From Auriscalpium vulgare (taxonomy: Eukaryota > Basidiomycota > Agaricomycetes > Russulales > Auriscalpiaceae), in the NCBI GenBank assembly GCA_019915015.1, contig JAHBBC010000008.1:1240001-1304000 (forward strand): DNA of 64,000 nt. Direction: 5' to 3'. Shown piece by piece: positions 22,550 through 34,687 of this stretch. The position numbers and the translations under genes were made by a program. Position 1 is the stretch's first letter. Each line of letters begins with the position of its first letter. The notes beneath the pieces were generated by a model. It made no database searches, had not been told where the DNA came from, and saw only the letters and a list, made by a program, of their open reading frames with translations.

Positions 22550-25500
22550 ATGTCGTCTACTTGGAGTTTATCCGTTGACGATCTCGGCAGCTGCACAGAG
22601 CCATCCTGCAGCGAGTCTTCGTGCCCTGTCGGATACTTCCCGATCGATGTCACTGTAGTCAACGATCTCAGCCGACTCCCCACCCTTTTGTGCGCATATT
22701 GCGAACATCCAGCGGTGTGGCATCGGCGCGCAGCACCCAGGACAAGCAGAAACGCACCCAGTGCATGGGATAATCCCAGTCAGCCGTCAGGTTCCGCCCT
22801 GCCACCCGAGGGGCACAAGTCGACAGCTTCTAGTGCGGGCAGCACTTCCAAATCTTGGACCCAGGTGCGTAGCCGCATCTATCAACTGCTAAATAGACTC
22901 CCCTGATGCGATATATCTCATAGAATGGCGGACTTCCTCGCAAGACACAGGAGAAGATGATGGACTCTCGCGGCTCAACAAGCAGTGCGTCCTCTCTCCT
23001 GCTCACACACTGGCACATGCTGACATGATCTCCAACCTAGGGTCATTAAAGTCATTCAAGGAGCATATCAGACACCGGAAGGATCACCTATCAAGTGGCT
23101 TATCTCCAGCTGGGGCGGACGCCTTCTACCCGGCAGGGAAGGTATGGTGAACCACCTCACTCTGCGCTTTGGAAGTGCTCTGATTCAGTGTTGGGGTGAT
23201 CAAGTCACAGCAGCAGGCTTCAGAAGAGTCCTCACATCGCAAGCGCAAGCGAGCTGAAGATTTGAAGCCCGGAAGTAAGAGCAAGATTGGGAGTTCAAGT
23301 CGTGCCGCTCCGGGGGCGTCCAAGCCGCTCAAGACCACCAAAGTTACGGTCATCTTAGTGGAGAACACAGCAAAAGTACATCGCGGATGTTACGTTCGAC
23401 CCGACATAAACAAGTACGTCGTGTCCGTATTCCTTCTTCTCCAATGTACCGATTAATTTGCATTCAAGACAGGGAATACTGGATTCAGCGAAATTGGTCC
23501 AGACGCTCAATATACCAGAGAGCGCGGATAGCGGCACAATCAATGCGCTAGTCGACGACGCCTTTAGGCCAATATTTCAATATGCAGAGGCACGCATCAG
23601 GTCCATGGCCAACCCGAATAGCACTCGTCCTTGGACACTCCTGCGATCGAACGCCCACCAAGGCAGCTCCACAATTCTTTTCCCTGAGCACGCTAATAAT
23701 GTAGCTGATGCGATCAATTCTGATACGTTCATGCGGTATGCACCAAACTTGCTATCTCCAGGAATATTTGCGCTGAAGATACTCGTAGTGCTGGATTGAG
23801 CAAGCTGCGCAACGTTCCAGCTGCTGCTGGATTCAAGATTACGGTGTACTTGGCGTTGGTCAAAGGATCGGAGAATATTCCCCTACCCTCTGGCCCTCGT
23901 CGCCGTCGACAGCAGACGACAGAAAGCAGCGGCAGTGGAGACAGTGACAGCGACACACACTCATAGCGAGAGCGATCCCATTATTATTAGTGACTCTGAA
24001 GTCCCCGATCATCCAAGTGAAAGCGCTCGAGCGCAGGCAACGGTAGATTTATCTCTCGATGCATAACAGCGCTTTATCTAACGACAGCTATATTTGCAGT
24101 CCGAGAATAATACCGCGCGTGACTGGACACCATCGCCGTCTGAGCATGCAGGCAGATATGGCCCGGGTAGTTCAAGAGGTGCTGCGCCTACGGTGAGCCA
24201 TCAGTCTGTGTGGTGCGCGACCTATGACCATGCTCAACAGACTTCATATGTAGCGCGACTATGATGACGCTGAGCGCGATGAGATGCTTGACGACCCGGA
24301 CGCCGATGACGATGAGATGGCCGATAATGATGTGTCCGGGTCCCGTGCGTCACCTTCGGGATCAACTGCCCAGCAGCCCGACTCGCCTCCAAAAGTGCCG
24401 GAGTGTCATCTCGCTCTCCGTCGCGCACTGTGCACTGTGCATCAACCCTCGGGATTGGGCTCGGGATCGCCAAAATCCTGGGTAGGCAACGCTCTTTTTG
24501 TCTATCTCTCTTATAAATGACTGACTCTTACACCTTTTGCACACAAGTGGGCAGCCTCGCGAGAGACTAGCACCGACGCCTTTGTACGTGTTGACCACAA
24601 TCTTGTGGCTTTGCAGAATTTTGAAGACCGCCGGTCCATGGGCAATGCTGGGGTGACGGCAGACATCGTGTGGTCCGCCTGTGCGGAACCATTCCTGACT
24701 TCATTGGATTTTCTAGACGAGCTTGTGCGGCTCATTGAGCCAGCCAACTCACACGAGAATCCAGAGACCAGCCTCGACTGTCGAGAAAGGCTCAGTCTTG
24801 GTTTACGCCTCGGCCCATTCGGACTTCAGGCCGCTGTCAATGGTCTGGATATTTTGTACAATCTCCTTCCCGAGACAAACCCAGGGATCACACGGGGCAC
24901 GTATGATGTGCGACTGAAGGTTCTCACCCACACATCGGAGACAGCCCTGCGGCTTCTCACAGACTTCTTATGCTCCTTCCCACGACACATGTACGATCCA
25001 CCAGGTCTGCAGGCTGTGGGTGTCCTCCTTGATCGGAATAAAACAAAGTCGACCTTCTCCGTATGTATCCTTATATTCTGGTGCACTGGTACCATGCTGA
25101 TGGAACGCAACTAGGATGCCGATGAAACAGACTGGTCAAAGCTCACAGTGCCAAACCTGGTTCTCAAGCGAGCGGACCCGTCCGCTCTCAAGCATGCTCT
25201 TGAACAGGACTATGGCCACTGGTCAGATCATAGCGCGATGCGGTACAATGCTATGTATTGTGGCGAGCACGGTCTTGACGGTTTGATCACCCGTGTTGTC
25301 CATCCCTTCCTGGACGAGTTTCCCATCGAGCATCCACACTATGCGGAGTTCTTCGAGATCTTCGAGGGTTTTTTCCGCGCTGTTGATCACAAGCTAACGA
25401 GCTACAAAAAGGTGCGTGGCGTTTATATTGGCAATTCATATTGATAAATTCTTAATAAATGTGTGCTAGTCCCACGGCAAGAACAAGGCGACGACACCGC

Positions 25501-26300
25501 AGTCAGAACCACCACCGAGAAAACATACCCGAAGCTCGGTGAGGCGGTTACTCGTATTTTCTGCACGGCTCGTACTCATGCGTTGCCGCTGTTCATCAGC
25601 ACCAGACTGATTCAAATGCTCATGTGTCGGACGGGACGGAGGGAAAGCGGTCAACACGGAGCGGAACGCGTGCACAGTAGGCAACATACTTAGTTTCTGA
25701 ATAATGTACGACACGTGTCTCATTCGACAAATTTTGTTTCCTTTTGAAACAGGCAAGCACGTACTGAGGAAAATGCGTACGCAAAAGGTGCAGATGCAGC
25801 ACCCAATTCTCCCATCAATATATCTTCAGATGACGATGCACAAGAAGACGACAGCGCGTCTTCACCTGTAAATCCGATGCCAGAGCGTAAGCCTCGACCA
25901 TACGCAGGAGGGCCCACCAGCTCCAAATCGGACGCAACAAGATCACCTAACCGCGTGTTACAACGCCTCCAGCTCCTCCAACAGGCCAAGCAGCTGGAGC
26001 AAGCCGCCGCTCTCCGAGGGCAGACATAAACAAAGATTATTGACATTATTTACGACCAGTTTCCGGTTCGAAATGCCCCACCGAAACATGATCTAGCCGT
26101 GATGATCCCCAGCAAAGCGATTCTCCTGCTGCTCAAGGTAGTATTCCGCTCTGGCTTATAATTTCATGAACTCACCGCCGCTGTCACGCAAATACCAATT
26201 CCAGGTGTACCATCCTGACAAGCATGCCCAATCTGAACATACACAAAAGCTGTTCACTGCCATTGCTCAAGCACTGACGGGCCTTTTACCAGGGAGATAG
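22550..26300 (+). pseudogene. 14-exon gene with C-terminal J-domain-like segment, two lesions
   Basis: Fourteen exons can be threaded with consistent phase: 22550-22864, 22924-22984, 23041-23146, 23189-23413, 23469-23735, 23762-24042, 24100-24192, 24254-24481, 24548-25060, 25115-25411, 25470-25538, 25600-25676, 25753-26137 and 26205-26300. Together they encode about 1,000 residues. Visible features are a Cys/His cluster near the start (LCAYCEHPAVWH), a basic stretch (HRKRKRAEDLKPG), SUMO-interaction-like acidic motifs (DPIIISDSE; INISSDDD), a helical LQLLQQAKQLEQAAAL segment and a terminal YHPDKHAQSEHTQKLF that fits a J-domain HPD loop. Two lesions exist: loss of two bases in the CA run at about 23952-23960, and an in-frame TAA at 26027-26029 just before the J-like part. 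The family is not identified. A chaperone or regulatory role is only inference. Confidence 0.6.
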
Positions 26301-27965
26301 ATGCGAGGGTGGTGGTCAGTTTTGGCTGTAGCGTATCTCATATCTCGAGTGCGGAGAAATGTCACGTGATCTATGTGCGACGCAACAAAGTTGAATTTAC
26401 AGCAACCGGGGCATCTACCGCTAAGGTTTCGGATAGTGTGCGATGTGTCTATACCATACCAAAACAATATATTCTGCATCAAAACCATTACAAATGCGTC
26501 TGGTTCATGATCCCGGGAGGGGGAGGGGAGCACCGGGGCAGGTCACGTGTCGTGTCGGAAGCGTCCCGCTGTGCTTCAAGTCAAATCCATAGCTCTCGGG
26601 GCATCTACAGCTAACATTTTCAAAGGGAACCTCACATCAGCCACGTCAGGGCTGCTCGAGCAACACCGGCCTATGTTGACTAATTCTTGCAGTGCAGGCC
26701 CCAACTTGGTCAACAAGTCAGCGACGGACGGTCATTATCGCCCTGCGTCACTGCGCACTCAAGAGACAAGCCGTGCTCGTGCACTGCGACGCGCAAGGCT
26801 AAGCAGCAGACGCTTGGCTGCAGGCGAAGGTCAGCAAGACCCCGATGGACACATCAAGGGGAAACTTACATGAGCCATTGCAGGGTTGCTCGAGGACGCT
26901 GACCTATGCTTGCAGCGCAGGATGCATTCAACTTCGACAGCACGCGGAGCCCACAAGCTCATCAATCGTCCGCGAGCCGTGGTCCTCGCCCATCGCTCCC
27001 AGCACGCAAGTCTTCCCGCAAGTGCGCTGTGCCCATCGCGCTCGGGTTCCCGGAGTGCAGCGGGCGGGGAGCCACGGCGCAATGACGCGGTGCGCGTGTT
27101 CGCGGCCGATCGTCTGCTCGACCTTTTCATTGGCCGTTGGGCGGAATGACGGTGCGTGGGAGATGATGCTTTCCAACGCGCCAGCCCGTGGTGCTCATCG
27201 AACGCATGACGGTGGCGAGCACACACGCTATGGCTATGTACCCGGCGCACTGTGCGTCGATGACCCGCGCACTGCTCGTCTCTCGTAGAGTGCAGGCGGG
27301 CACCGGGCATGCCTCGGATATTCTAGCTAACTAACTGCGCCCCTTCAAGTTTTGGATTGGCATGCCCCAGCAAGCACCAACCTGCGACCCCGGGACGTAC
27401 GCGCTTCCCTGCTGCTTCTTGTGCGTACACTGCTAAACAGGGACACAGCGCGCCCTTCAAATGCGTTCTCTTCCTCTTATGCGACATTGCGACCTCGTCC
27501 CGACAATTGCGCTTGTCCTGCGTCTTCAGCGATCCGTGTGTTTTGCTGCACGCGCGCACTCCCTGGTCTCGCCCGCCCTCGAACGCAGCCACTTGCGCAC
27601 GGCCGCCGCGATCTCCGGCCCGCCTGACACATACGTCTCGGAGAACCGCGACCCGTCCGCGCGTCCGGGATATCCAGATCCGCGCCGAACTCGATGGGCA
27701 CGTCGTCGACGGCTCTGACGAACCCGGACATGATCGCGCCGGCGATGGCAGTCATGCCGTAGATGTTCTGGTGGTTGGGCGCGAGTCAGTCAGATTCCTT
27801 TGCGTGCTTACCAGCGTCGACTGGCAGCGCAGCCTGGGTGAGCACAGGGGCTGCCTAGGTGTGAACAAATATGAATTCGATCTAAATGAATGAAATATGT
27901 TACGAGCTGGGCGCGAGTGCTCATTGTCTGCCGGTATGTGGGATTACTAAAGAAACAAGTCATCG
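26301..27965. other. Between element-1 genes; possible fragments only
   Basis: Two short segments recur here: GGGGCATCTAC(C/A)GCTAA at about 26408 and 26598, and (A/C)TTACAT-like GAGCC...GGG(C/T)TGCTCGAG at about 26640-26705 and 26866-26930. On the minus strand near 27770-27560 there is protein-like text (IYGMTAIAGAIMSGFVRAV, then VPIEFGADLDIPDAR, then in a shifted frame FSETYVSGGPEIAAAVRKWL). It may be exons of a decayed gene. No family was recognised and no full model could be built. Confidence 0.35.
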
Positions 27966-30339
27966 TCATTGGGGTGCCGCCTCCTGTCCGTCATGATGCC
28001 TCGCTCCAATCGCGCCCGCGATGCGCACTGCTGTCTGCAAAACTACCGCAGCATCAGCACTCTTACGCTTTTTGGCTGCTGGTAACAACTGTGTCACAGC
28101 CGCTTCTGTATCACTAGACCGGTCGGCGTCTGAAGATGAAGTGGAGGATGACGCATGGTCAGCGCGGGCAACAGAGCGGCGCAGATGAGCAGAGGCAGTG
28201 ATTTTCTTGACTTGTCGTGTCTTCACCGCCTTTGACACGGTACCCTTGCGCTGGCCGTCCAATGACAGCGTCCTCCGCTCAACGCTCCGAATTTCGCGCT
28301 CCACATAGAACACCGGGACAGCGGGTCTGGATCGCCTTGACAGGCTATCACTCTAGCGAGCGCAAATGTTAGCGGCTATGCGTAGCATTATTATATGGAG
28401 CCGCTCGCGCGTGTACGTACCTTCGCGATACGCCATCCAGCAGCTTGATGGAAACCCCATTACCACAATACTCAAGCGGACCGATCGCAACGTCCTTCGT
28501 GTGCTGGATGATGTAGGAAAATAATTTCTCCTTGTACGCGCTGCCTTTTTGAGGCTTCAAGGGTGTCCTGTATGATGTAGCCGTCAGAACCAGGGGCCGG
28601 AGAGAGGCCCAGGTGATAACAGGGCGTACCCTTCAGGAACAACGGTGGATGGGATAACAGACCATATCTGCTTCTTGGTCAAATATAGTTCAGTGCGAGG
28701 ATATCTCTTCGCCATTGCTGGACCATCAAGGAACAAATCGCCCGCATTGTAGAGCGTGGCACAGAGATAGGTCGGCGACGCAAGAAGTCCTGCAGAGTTT
28801 TATGAGAGTTGAGCTCGCACGTAAGTCGGAGATGTAGATTTGGAGAAATACCTTCTGCGCGGTAGTATGCAGTCAGCGGATCATCGACTGGTACTGGAGG
28901 CTGGTCCGGGAAAATGGCCTGCCAACGCTCAGCCCCAAAAATGAGGTGGCCAAGGTGGCCCTCCTGCAACAGTGTTGTCTTGAGATAAGACGGCTCGAAG
29001 GCATCGCAGAATTCAGGGCTGGAGACATCGTTACACGTCTGATAATTGATTCCATCAGTCGGAAGTCGTAAACTGTTGAACCCAGATGGAATGGCGCACA
29101 TTCATCCGTTCAATAAGCTCCACTGTGCGCGACGAGGTCCGCACCATCTTCTTGCCGTACACGAACAAGTACTTGCTGTATTGCTTGCGTTCTCCAATAG
29201 TCGGTGCGAGGATACCATTGCCGCGACGAATGCAAGGCACAACGAGCTCTGGCCTGTGTATCAAAGACCGCCGAGTGAGCGGGCACGAGATAGGGACAAA
29301 GATGGGTGCGGCATACCAGACACAATAGACAGAGGTCCACGCAAAACAGTAGAAAGCCTCGCACAAGCGAGCGCAACGCGACGGGCAATCGAAAACGTCT
29401 GCCTCGGTTAGCCACGGAGGAAGGCCAGCAAGGAAGGCAATTTCCGATGACGTATAAACACCAACCCCGAAGAAAACGTCTCGCATCTCCCGGATGGCGT
29501 CAATGACGATGCGCTGGCGGCGCGCAGCTCTGTAGTTCTTGCGGTTTTCTTTGATCCAGCCTACCAGGAGAACGAGAACCGAATGGTACGACTCCAGGAT
29601 ATCGACAAACTGGTATGGGACCTTCTCGTCGGAGAATCCCCAGCGCATCTGTCAGAACAAAATTAGCCACATGCACGGACGACCGCCTGGCAAGGAAAAC
29701 ACTCACCTGGAACAGATTATCGCGGGTATTGAATGATATGACAAAGTCCTGAAAGACAAACGCAACTCCAATGCGGAACACTCGCAGCTGCAGAACAAGG
29801 TGCTCAGAGAGGTGCAGTCGGTGACAGAGTCAGAGCAAGCAATGACATACATCGCGCGGCACATTGCAAATGGACGTCTCCCATGTGCGAAAGGAATAGA
29901 ACTGTGTCGATGTATGTGTCAGGTACTGGAACTGTGCGACCGGACGTCAAAACAAGACAAATGACCGAGACAGATAGCCACGTACTTGCATCCAGAGCTT
30001 TCCAAAATTCATCAGAACGGTGCGTGACGTTGCCTTGATACCGCAGAGCACAAGCCCGCTGAGCTCATCCGTAGTTTGCAGTTGAGGCGGCCAGATGGGC
30101 GTCTGGCCGCGCAGCTGCCCACGCTGTGCCTTGGATTGTGGTCCCAGGATGCTGACAAGGTCCTGACACTGTCTTTTGTCGTGCCGCGGATGCGCGTCGC
30201 CCAGAGCTTTCATGGCCTTCACCTCCTCGCCAGTCGCGTCGTACCAGAGGGAGGCCAGCCTCCAGTCCGAGTTGGGGTTCGCCTCGAAGACTTCTCGCAA
30301 GTACGCCCCACTGGCCATGCTTTCTCGATACTCGGGCAT
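27966..30339 (-). CDS. Intact 8-exon gene of unknown family (653 aa), element-1 cargo
   Basis: Exons on the minus strand: 30339-29986, 29931-29851, 29787-29707, 29648-29082, 29038-28852, 28789-28630, 28567-28421 and 28350-27966. All junctions are GT-AG and all phases agree, giving 654 codons including the stop. The start chosen is MPEYRESMASGAY; an earlier ATG at 30480 is also open. Visible features are a central aromatic and hydrophobic region (VDILESYHSVLVLLVGW; FYCFAWTSVYCVWYAAPIF), a basic patch KYLFVYGKKMVR, and a C-terminus that is Ser/Asp-rich with a nuclear-localisation-like AAKKRKS. I recognise no catalytic motif. It lies convergently with the 14-exon gene and on the same strand as the integrase. 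An intact frame inside a transposon suggests recent activity or selection; an accessory transposition function is conceivable but unproven. Confidence 0.75.
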
Positions 30340-30699
30340 CGAGGGAGAGGAGGTGCAGAGGGGGTTAGTGTCTTGTGGATGAGGCAGATGGAACGCGAGG
30401 GCAAGGCACTCTGAGCGCGGGTTTTGCCGGTAATCAACAAGCTCGCGACGCGGTGCGAGACGGTCACGTGCAACGCGCATTCCGCACCGCTTGAGGTGTA
30501 CCAATCGGATTTGTTTTGGTTTCTGTGCAGGGGCAAGGGTTTTAGAACTATCTCGAATGATCTAGCTAGGTCTCAGAGCTTAGCCGTAGATGCCCCGGCC
30601 CACACAAATTTTTGGCAGCGAGAGAGGTGTCCCGAAAAGGAAGGTATGGGCAGTGGCGTCGCCTCTCCTTATCGCGACCTTGCTCAGTGCTTCACCCCA

Positions 30700-31296
30700 T
30701 ACGCCCGCGAATTCTAGCCCAATTCCTTTCGCCTCAACGGCGCTGGTCAGCTGTGCGTCTCCCCTCCACAGCACTGCAGGCCGCGTTAAGATCTTAAGAT
30801 CCGTGACTCCTATCTCGAGGTGCGTCGTCTTTTCGTTGCTTTGCATTAGCCTATGCTCACAGAGGAGTATCCCAGCCAATTCGGACCCAATCTCTCTCGT
30901 CTCAGCGACAGCGGAGAGCTGTAATCCACCCGCGTTCACCCAGTACGCCGCGTCGCGATGCGTGCCCGGAGTCTGGAGGTGCGTCGTCTTTTCGTTGCTT
31001 TGCATTAGCCTATGCTCACAGAGGAGTATCTCAGCCAATTCGGACCCAATCCCTCTCGTCTCAGCGACAGCGGAGAGCTGTAGTCCACCCGCTTCCACTG
31101 CAGTACGCCGCGTCGCGATGCGTGCCCGGCGTCTCGAGGTGCGTCGTTTTTGCGATGTTTTGCATTAGCCTATGCTCACAGAGGAGTATCTCAGCCAATT
31201 CGGACCCAATTCCTCTCGTCTCAGCGACAGCGGAGAGCTGCACACCACCCGCTTCTGCCGCGGTACGCTGCGTCGCGATGCGTGTCTCCACGCCCC
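30700..31296 (-). repeat. In-frame coding tandem repeat, 53 residues x 3 plus a divergent copy
   Basis: A unit of about 159 bp (3 x 53 codons) is repeated at about 31296-31138, 31138-30977 and 30977-30820, with a diverged fourth copy at about 30800-30700. On the minus strand each unit reads LQLSAVAETRGIGSELAE, then ILLCEHRLMQSNEKTTHL and then (E/Q)TPGTHRDAAY. The period is divisible by three and the peptide is conserved, so the array was probably coding. One base is off between the first and second units. It lies upstream of the 8-exon gene and downstream of the integrase gene and could be the remains of separate exons. Confidence 0.6.
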
Positions 31297-31822
31297 CTGT
31301 ACGTCGTTTTTCATCCTATTAGCATACTATATTCTAACTAATATAACAGTTTCAACTCATGACATCTCACATGGTCCCCGACGCGTTCGGATCACTGTAT
31401 TTTCTCGGTGTTGGAGGCGCAAGGTATACTCGGGGTGTTCTTGGTACGGCAGAGAGTCGGGAAGTGGTGTGAACGCAGCAGTGCTGGCCTAGGGTCGAGA
31501 GATCGAGAGAGTGGGGCTTGCGCAGGGAGGCAGCTTTGACGGTGCGGATGGAGAAGAAATGGCAAGGGTAAGAGGGTGTAATGGTATGGTCCTAAAAGAG
31601 AGATGATGCTGTCAGTGCGCGACGATAACATCGTCAGCATTGTCAGTGTCGGCATCAGCCAGCGCGCTCGTTGCACCGGTCTACCTGGAGGCATTTTCAT
31701 TGTGCAGCAGAGCTGTCGCCGACGCAGCTGGAATCCAGAGCCTGAGTGATCTCATGTTTTCCATGGTTCAAAGACTCGTGAGATGTACTAATACTACGGT
31801 TATAAAATCTGATCTTTGTCTG

Positions 31823-33532
31823 CTATGTGCGCATACGCGCCTGCAGAAGCAATACTGCCTCACAGTAAGTATCAATTCCCCACTTTTGATCATCTGCCTG
31901 AAGGTCAATGTCCGATAGAAGGTCCTGAGCATCGGTAAGGTCTTCATTGTCCTCGCCTATGTGATCTTGTTCGGTGTCCCCTTCCGCTGCAAAACCGGCC
32001 TCGTGTTCCTCATCTCTCACCTCATCAGCCGGAGGCATCGGTGCGTCGAAATCCACACCGTACAACGGATCGGACGCATCTTCAGGGGGATCACCCGGGT
32101 CGCCGGTCCAGTAGCCCCCGCGCAGGGCTTTTTCCCGACTGAGCTCATATAGAGCAAGCGGTGTGCGATGTTGAGCGGTACGAATGCTATGGTGATTCCA
32201 GGCATCCATCGTGCGATTGAGTGATTCTTGAATTCGCGGGAGGAAGACAAGGATAAGGCAAGCACGATGGGCTGGGTCTTCCATGTTGAGAAGCCCACAC
32301 TCTTCAAGATGGAAGAACACTTGACGGTAACTTTCAACGGTGCCCTTGCGCACGTCACGCCAGAGGCGCTCAATCCGGACGTTGTGCACAGACCTTCCGA
32401 GAGAAGTGAGCATTCCCTCAGTGGGACACTAGAAATGGTATGTGCACGAACCGTCCTCGGAGATACGCACGGTGATGCTCACCGCGCTTCTCGATCATCC
32501 TCCGCTCAACACCATTGTTCTCTGTGCCGAAGTCTCCCCGCACCCGACTTGGCCATCCAAACACATCCACGGCTTCCGCAAAAGCACTCTCGACGGTGTT
32601 GGAGCGCTTGTTGGAGCGACATGCGAGGTAGATGATCATCCGCGAGTGACCATCAATGCATCCGTGAATGTAAAAGCCCCAAGGTCGGAGCTTTTCATTT
32701 CCATCCATATGCCAGAGTGCATTTGCCCCGCGGACACGATACACGCGCCGCTTGATGATACCGGACCATCTGTAGAGAGGTTCAGATAAAATCATAAGCA
32801 ATTCAAGTCTGGAAATCAGACTAACCTGGTCAGAACACCCAGGGGGTCGACACGGCGCAAACTTGCTTGTACCCGCTTGAGCGACACATGAATATTTTTT
32901 GATTCTAGGTGTCCTTTCACCAAAGCTGAACCTTCAAAGGGATGGGCGAGTGAGATTTCAGCCACCGACTCATCCAAATCGTCGTCGTCGATGGCGGTCA
33001 ACGCAGGTCGGGATGATGATATGCCATTGGCTCGGAGGTGATTGTAGATAGTTTGCCGAGTGACGCCCATGACGGTCGCAATCTCCTCCCAGGGGTTTCC
33101 CAGATCATGCAGAGCGATGGCACGAGCAAGATTAAGTTGGAAAGCAGGTTGGCCAGGCCTTCCGGTGTAGACCCGGGGGAGACGTTCTGCATGAGAGGTA
33201 GATCCTGCCTCCAGATGGGCAACAAGGGGCTGCAAGAGGTCTTCCACAAAATTGAGAAGGCCATCTTGATCATCTGGTGTGGTGTACGGATCATCGAGGT
33301 TGGTCAAGACACGCCGAATGGCCTCGAGCTGAAGGCAGATACGCTCCACAGCAGGAGTCTCGACGTTCGGAAGAGACTGGATGATGAAATTTGCCTCCAC
33401 AGAGATTTTGTGGGCCTCCACCAGAAAGGTATGGACGCCAGGTTGACCATCGGCTGCCGGCGGGGAGTGTGGGTAGTCACCACCATCTTCATCATCGGAC
33501 TGCTGCATATTATGTTCTTCTGTGTCAGACAA
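31823..33532 (-). CDS. HTH-DDE integrase, candidate transposase of element 1 (526 aa)
   Basis: Three exons on the minus strand, 33532-32826, 32769-32467 and 32393-31823. The introns are 56 and 73 bp, GT-AG, and the phases agree. The N-terminal 235 residues include a Ser/Asp-rich leader and a helix-turn-helix (WEEIATVMGVTRQTIYNHL). The second exon starts the integrase fold: WHMDGNEKL gives the first Asp, RVRGDFGTENN the second Asp about 61 residues later, and exon 3 gives SVHNVRIERLWRDV with the Glu about 35 residues on. This matches the D-D-E spacing of retroviral/IS3-like integrases and the fungal integrase-core family. The C-terminus is acidic and probably disordered. The enzyme would cut and join element ends in the nucleus. 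Its position beside the right terminus and its intact frame make it the best transposase candidate. The exon-2/exon-3 junction uses a gtatct donor and is the least certain point. Confidence 0.8.
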
Positions 33533-34330
33533 ATCAGATAAGATACAGCTCCAAAAATGAGAGCAACTAACCTTAGCCTGGACTGTTAGATTGACTGAGT
33601 AAATGTCCCTGGAATGCCCTCAGGTAGAAGCGGCTGTCATCAGCAAAAAGTGCTGAAGTCGCGAGAAGGCGCCTATGCCTTCCCCATTGGGACAGGCCTC
33701 AGATGGGTACCTTTTCAGTTGCCTCGCAAACCGCCGGTCGGGGACGCAACTGTGCATCCCTCCCCGGCCAGATTTTCCGCGGCGCCGTGCAGCTCTTGAG
33801 CGCAGCTGCTCGAGCTTGTGTCGTGGCTATTGTTCAGGTCCGTGAACTTGCCGTGAACGGCCACCCAGCGCCGCGCGCAGGCACACCGGAACCCGTTCTC
33901 GGACCAATACACCAATACTTGGCGATCATGGGGGGTGCTGCATGTTGTGTCTGCTGTGGCAGCGATGAAGGTGATGGTGTTCTGGTGCTGAGTGTGCGCA
34001 AGGACGCGACGGACGGTCGAGGAGGTGCTCAGGTTTGCGCCGTGGACCTATTAGGAGGAGGGCTGGGAGCTGAGGCTGGACGATGTGAGGATTGTACGCA
34101 CGGTCATAGTCGGTCATAGTCATGCCTCATGTGTGCGTCAAGCCGGCGTGGCGACGACGACGACGATGACGGACAGATGGGGCTGGGTCAACGACATAGT
34201 CGTGGGGACGGCACACTGAGACTTTGCGGTGCAAGGACCAGGCGGGGGCCGAAAATACCAGTTCTCTGACTCTCAGGCTGGTCATCGGTCGATGAGGAGG
34301 TCGATGAGGAGAAATTTCAGTCATTCAAAC
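33533..34330. other. Upstream region of the integrase gene
   Basis: GC-rich sequence between the integrase start and the subterminal array. Overlapping open frames occur on both strands with low-complexity translations (Cys/Gly-rich on plus, Arg/His-rich on minus). I see no exon with a recognisable domain. It presumably contains the integrase promoter, but no clear TATA box was identified. Confidence 0.35.
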
Positions 34331-34687
34331 CTGTGCATATATTGAATTCTTGTGAGCATGTGTATATTCTCATGCTTTTATATACTTGTGCAAATTCTTA
34401 TGCTCGAACTTACTTGTGTATTTTCGATGAACCATTGGAACATGTGCATATTTGGCCACTTCTGGTACACGTGCATATTTTGATACATCCAGATAACCTG
34501 TGCATATTTTATATTTCTGGGACTTGTGTGTATATTTTGCATGTTGTAGGTCCTGTGCATATATCTCTGCATGCTGGTGCTACTTGTGCTTGTCAAATGC
34601 TCTTCTCCATGAACTTGTGCATATTTTACTAGAGTAACAGCTCACTTGTGTACAAAATAATGAATTTTGTTCGACCTGTGTAAACCT
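34331..34687 (-). repeat. Subterminal motif array, element 1 right end
   Basis: About 13 copies of the motif in the inverted orientation (acctgtgcata, acttgtgcaaat, catgtgcatat, aacttgtgcatat and similar), spaced 22-40 bp. They read as TATGCACAGGT toward the element interior. The orientation switches abruptly at the 34.7-kb palindrome. Confidence 0.75.
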
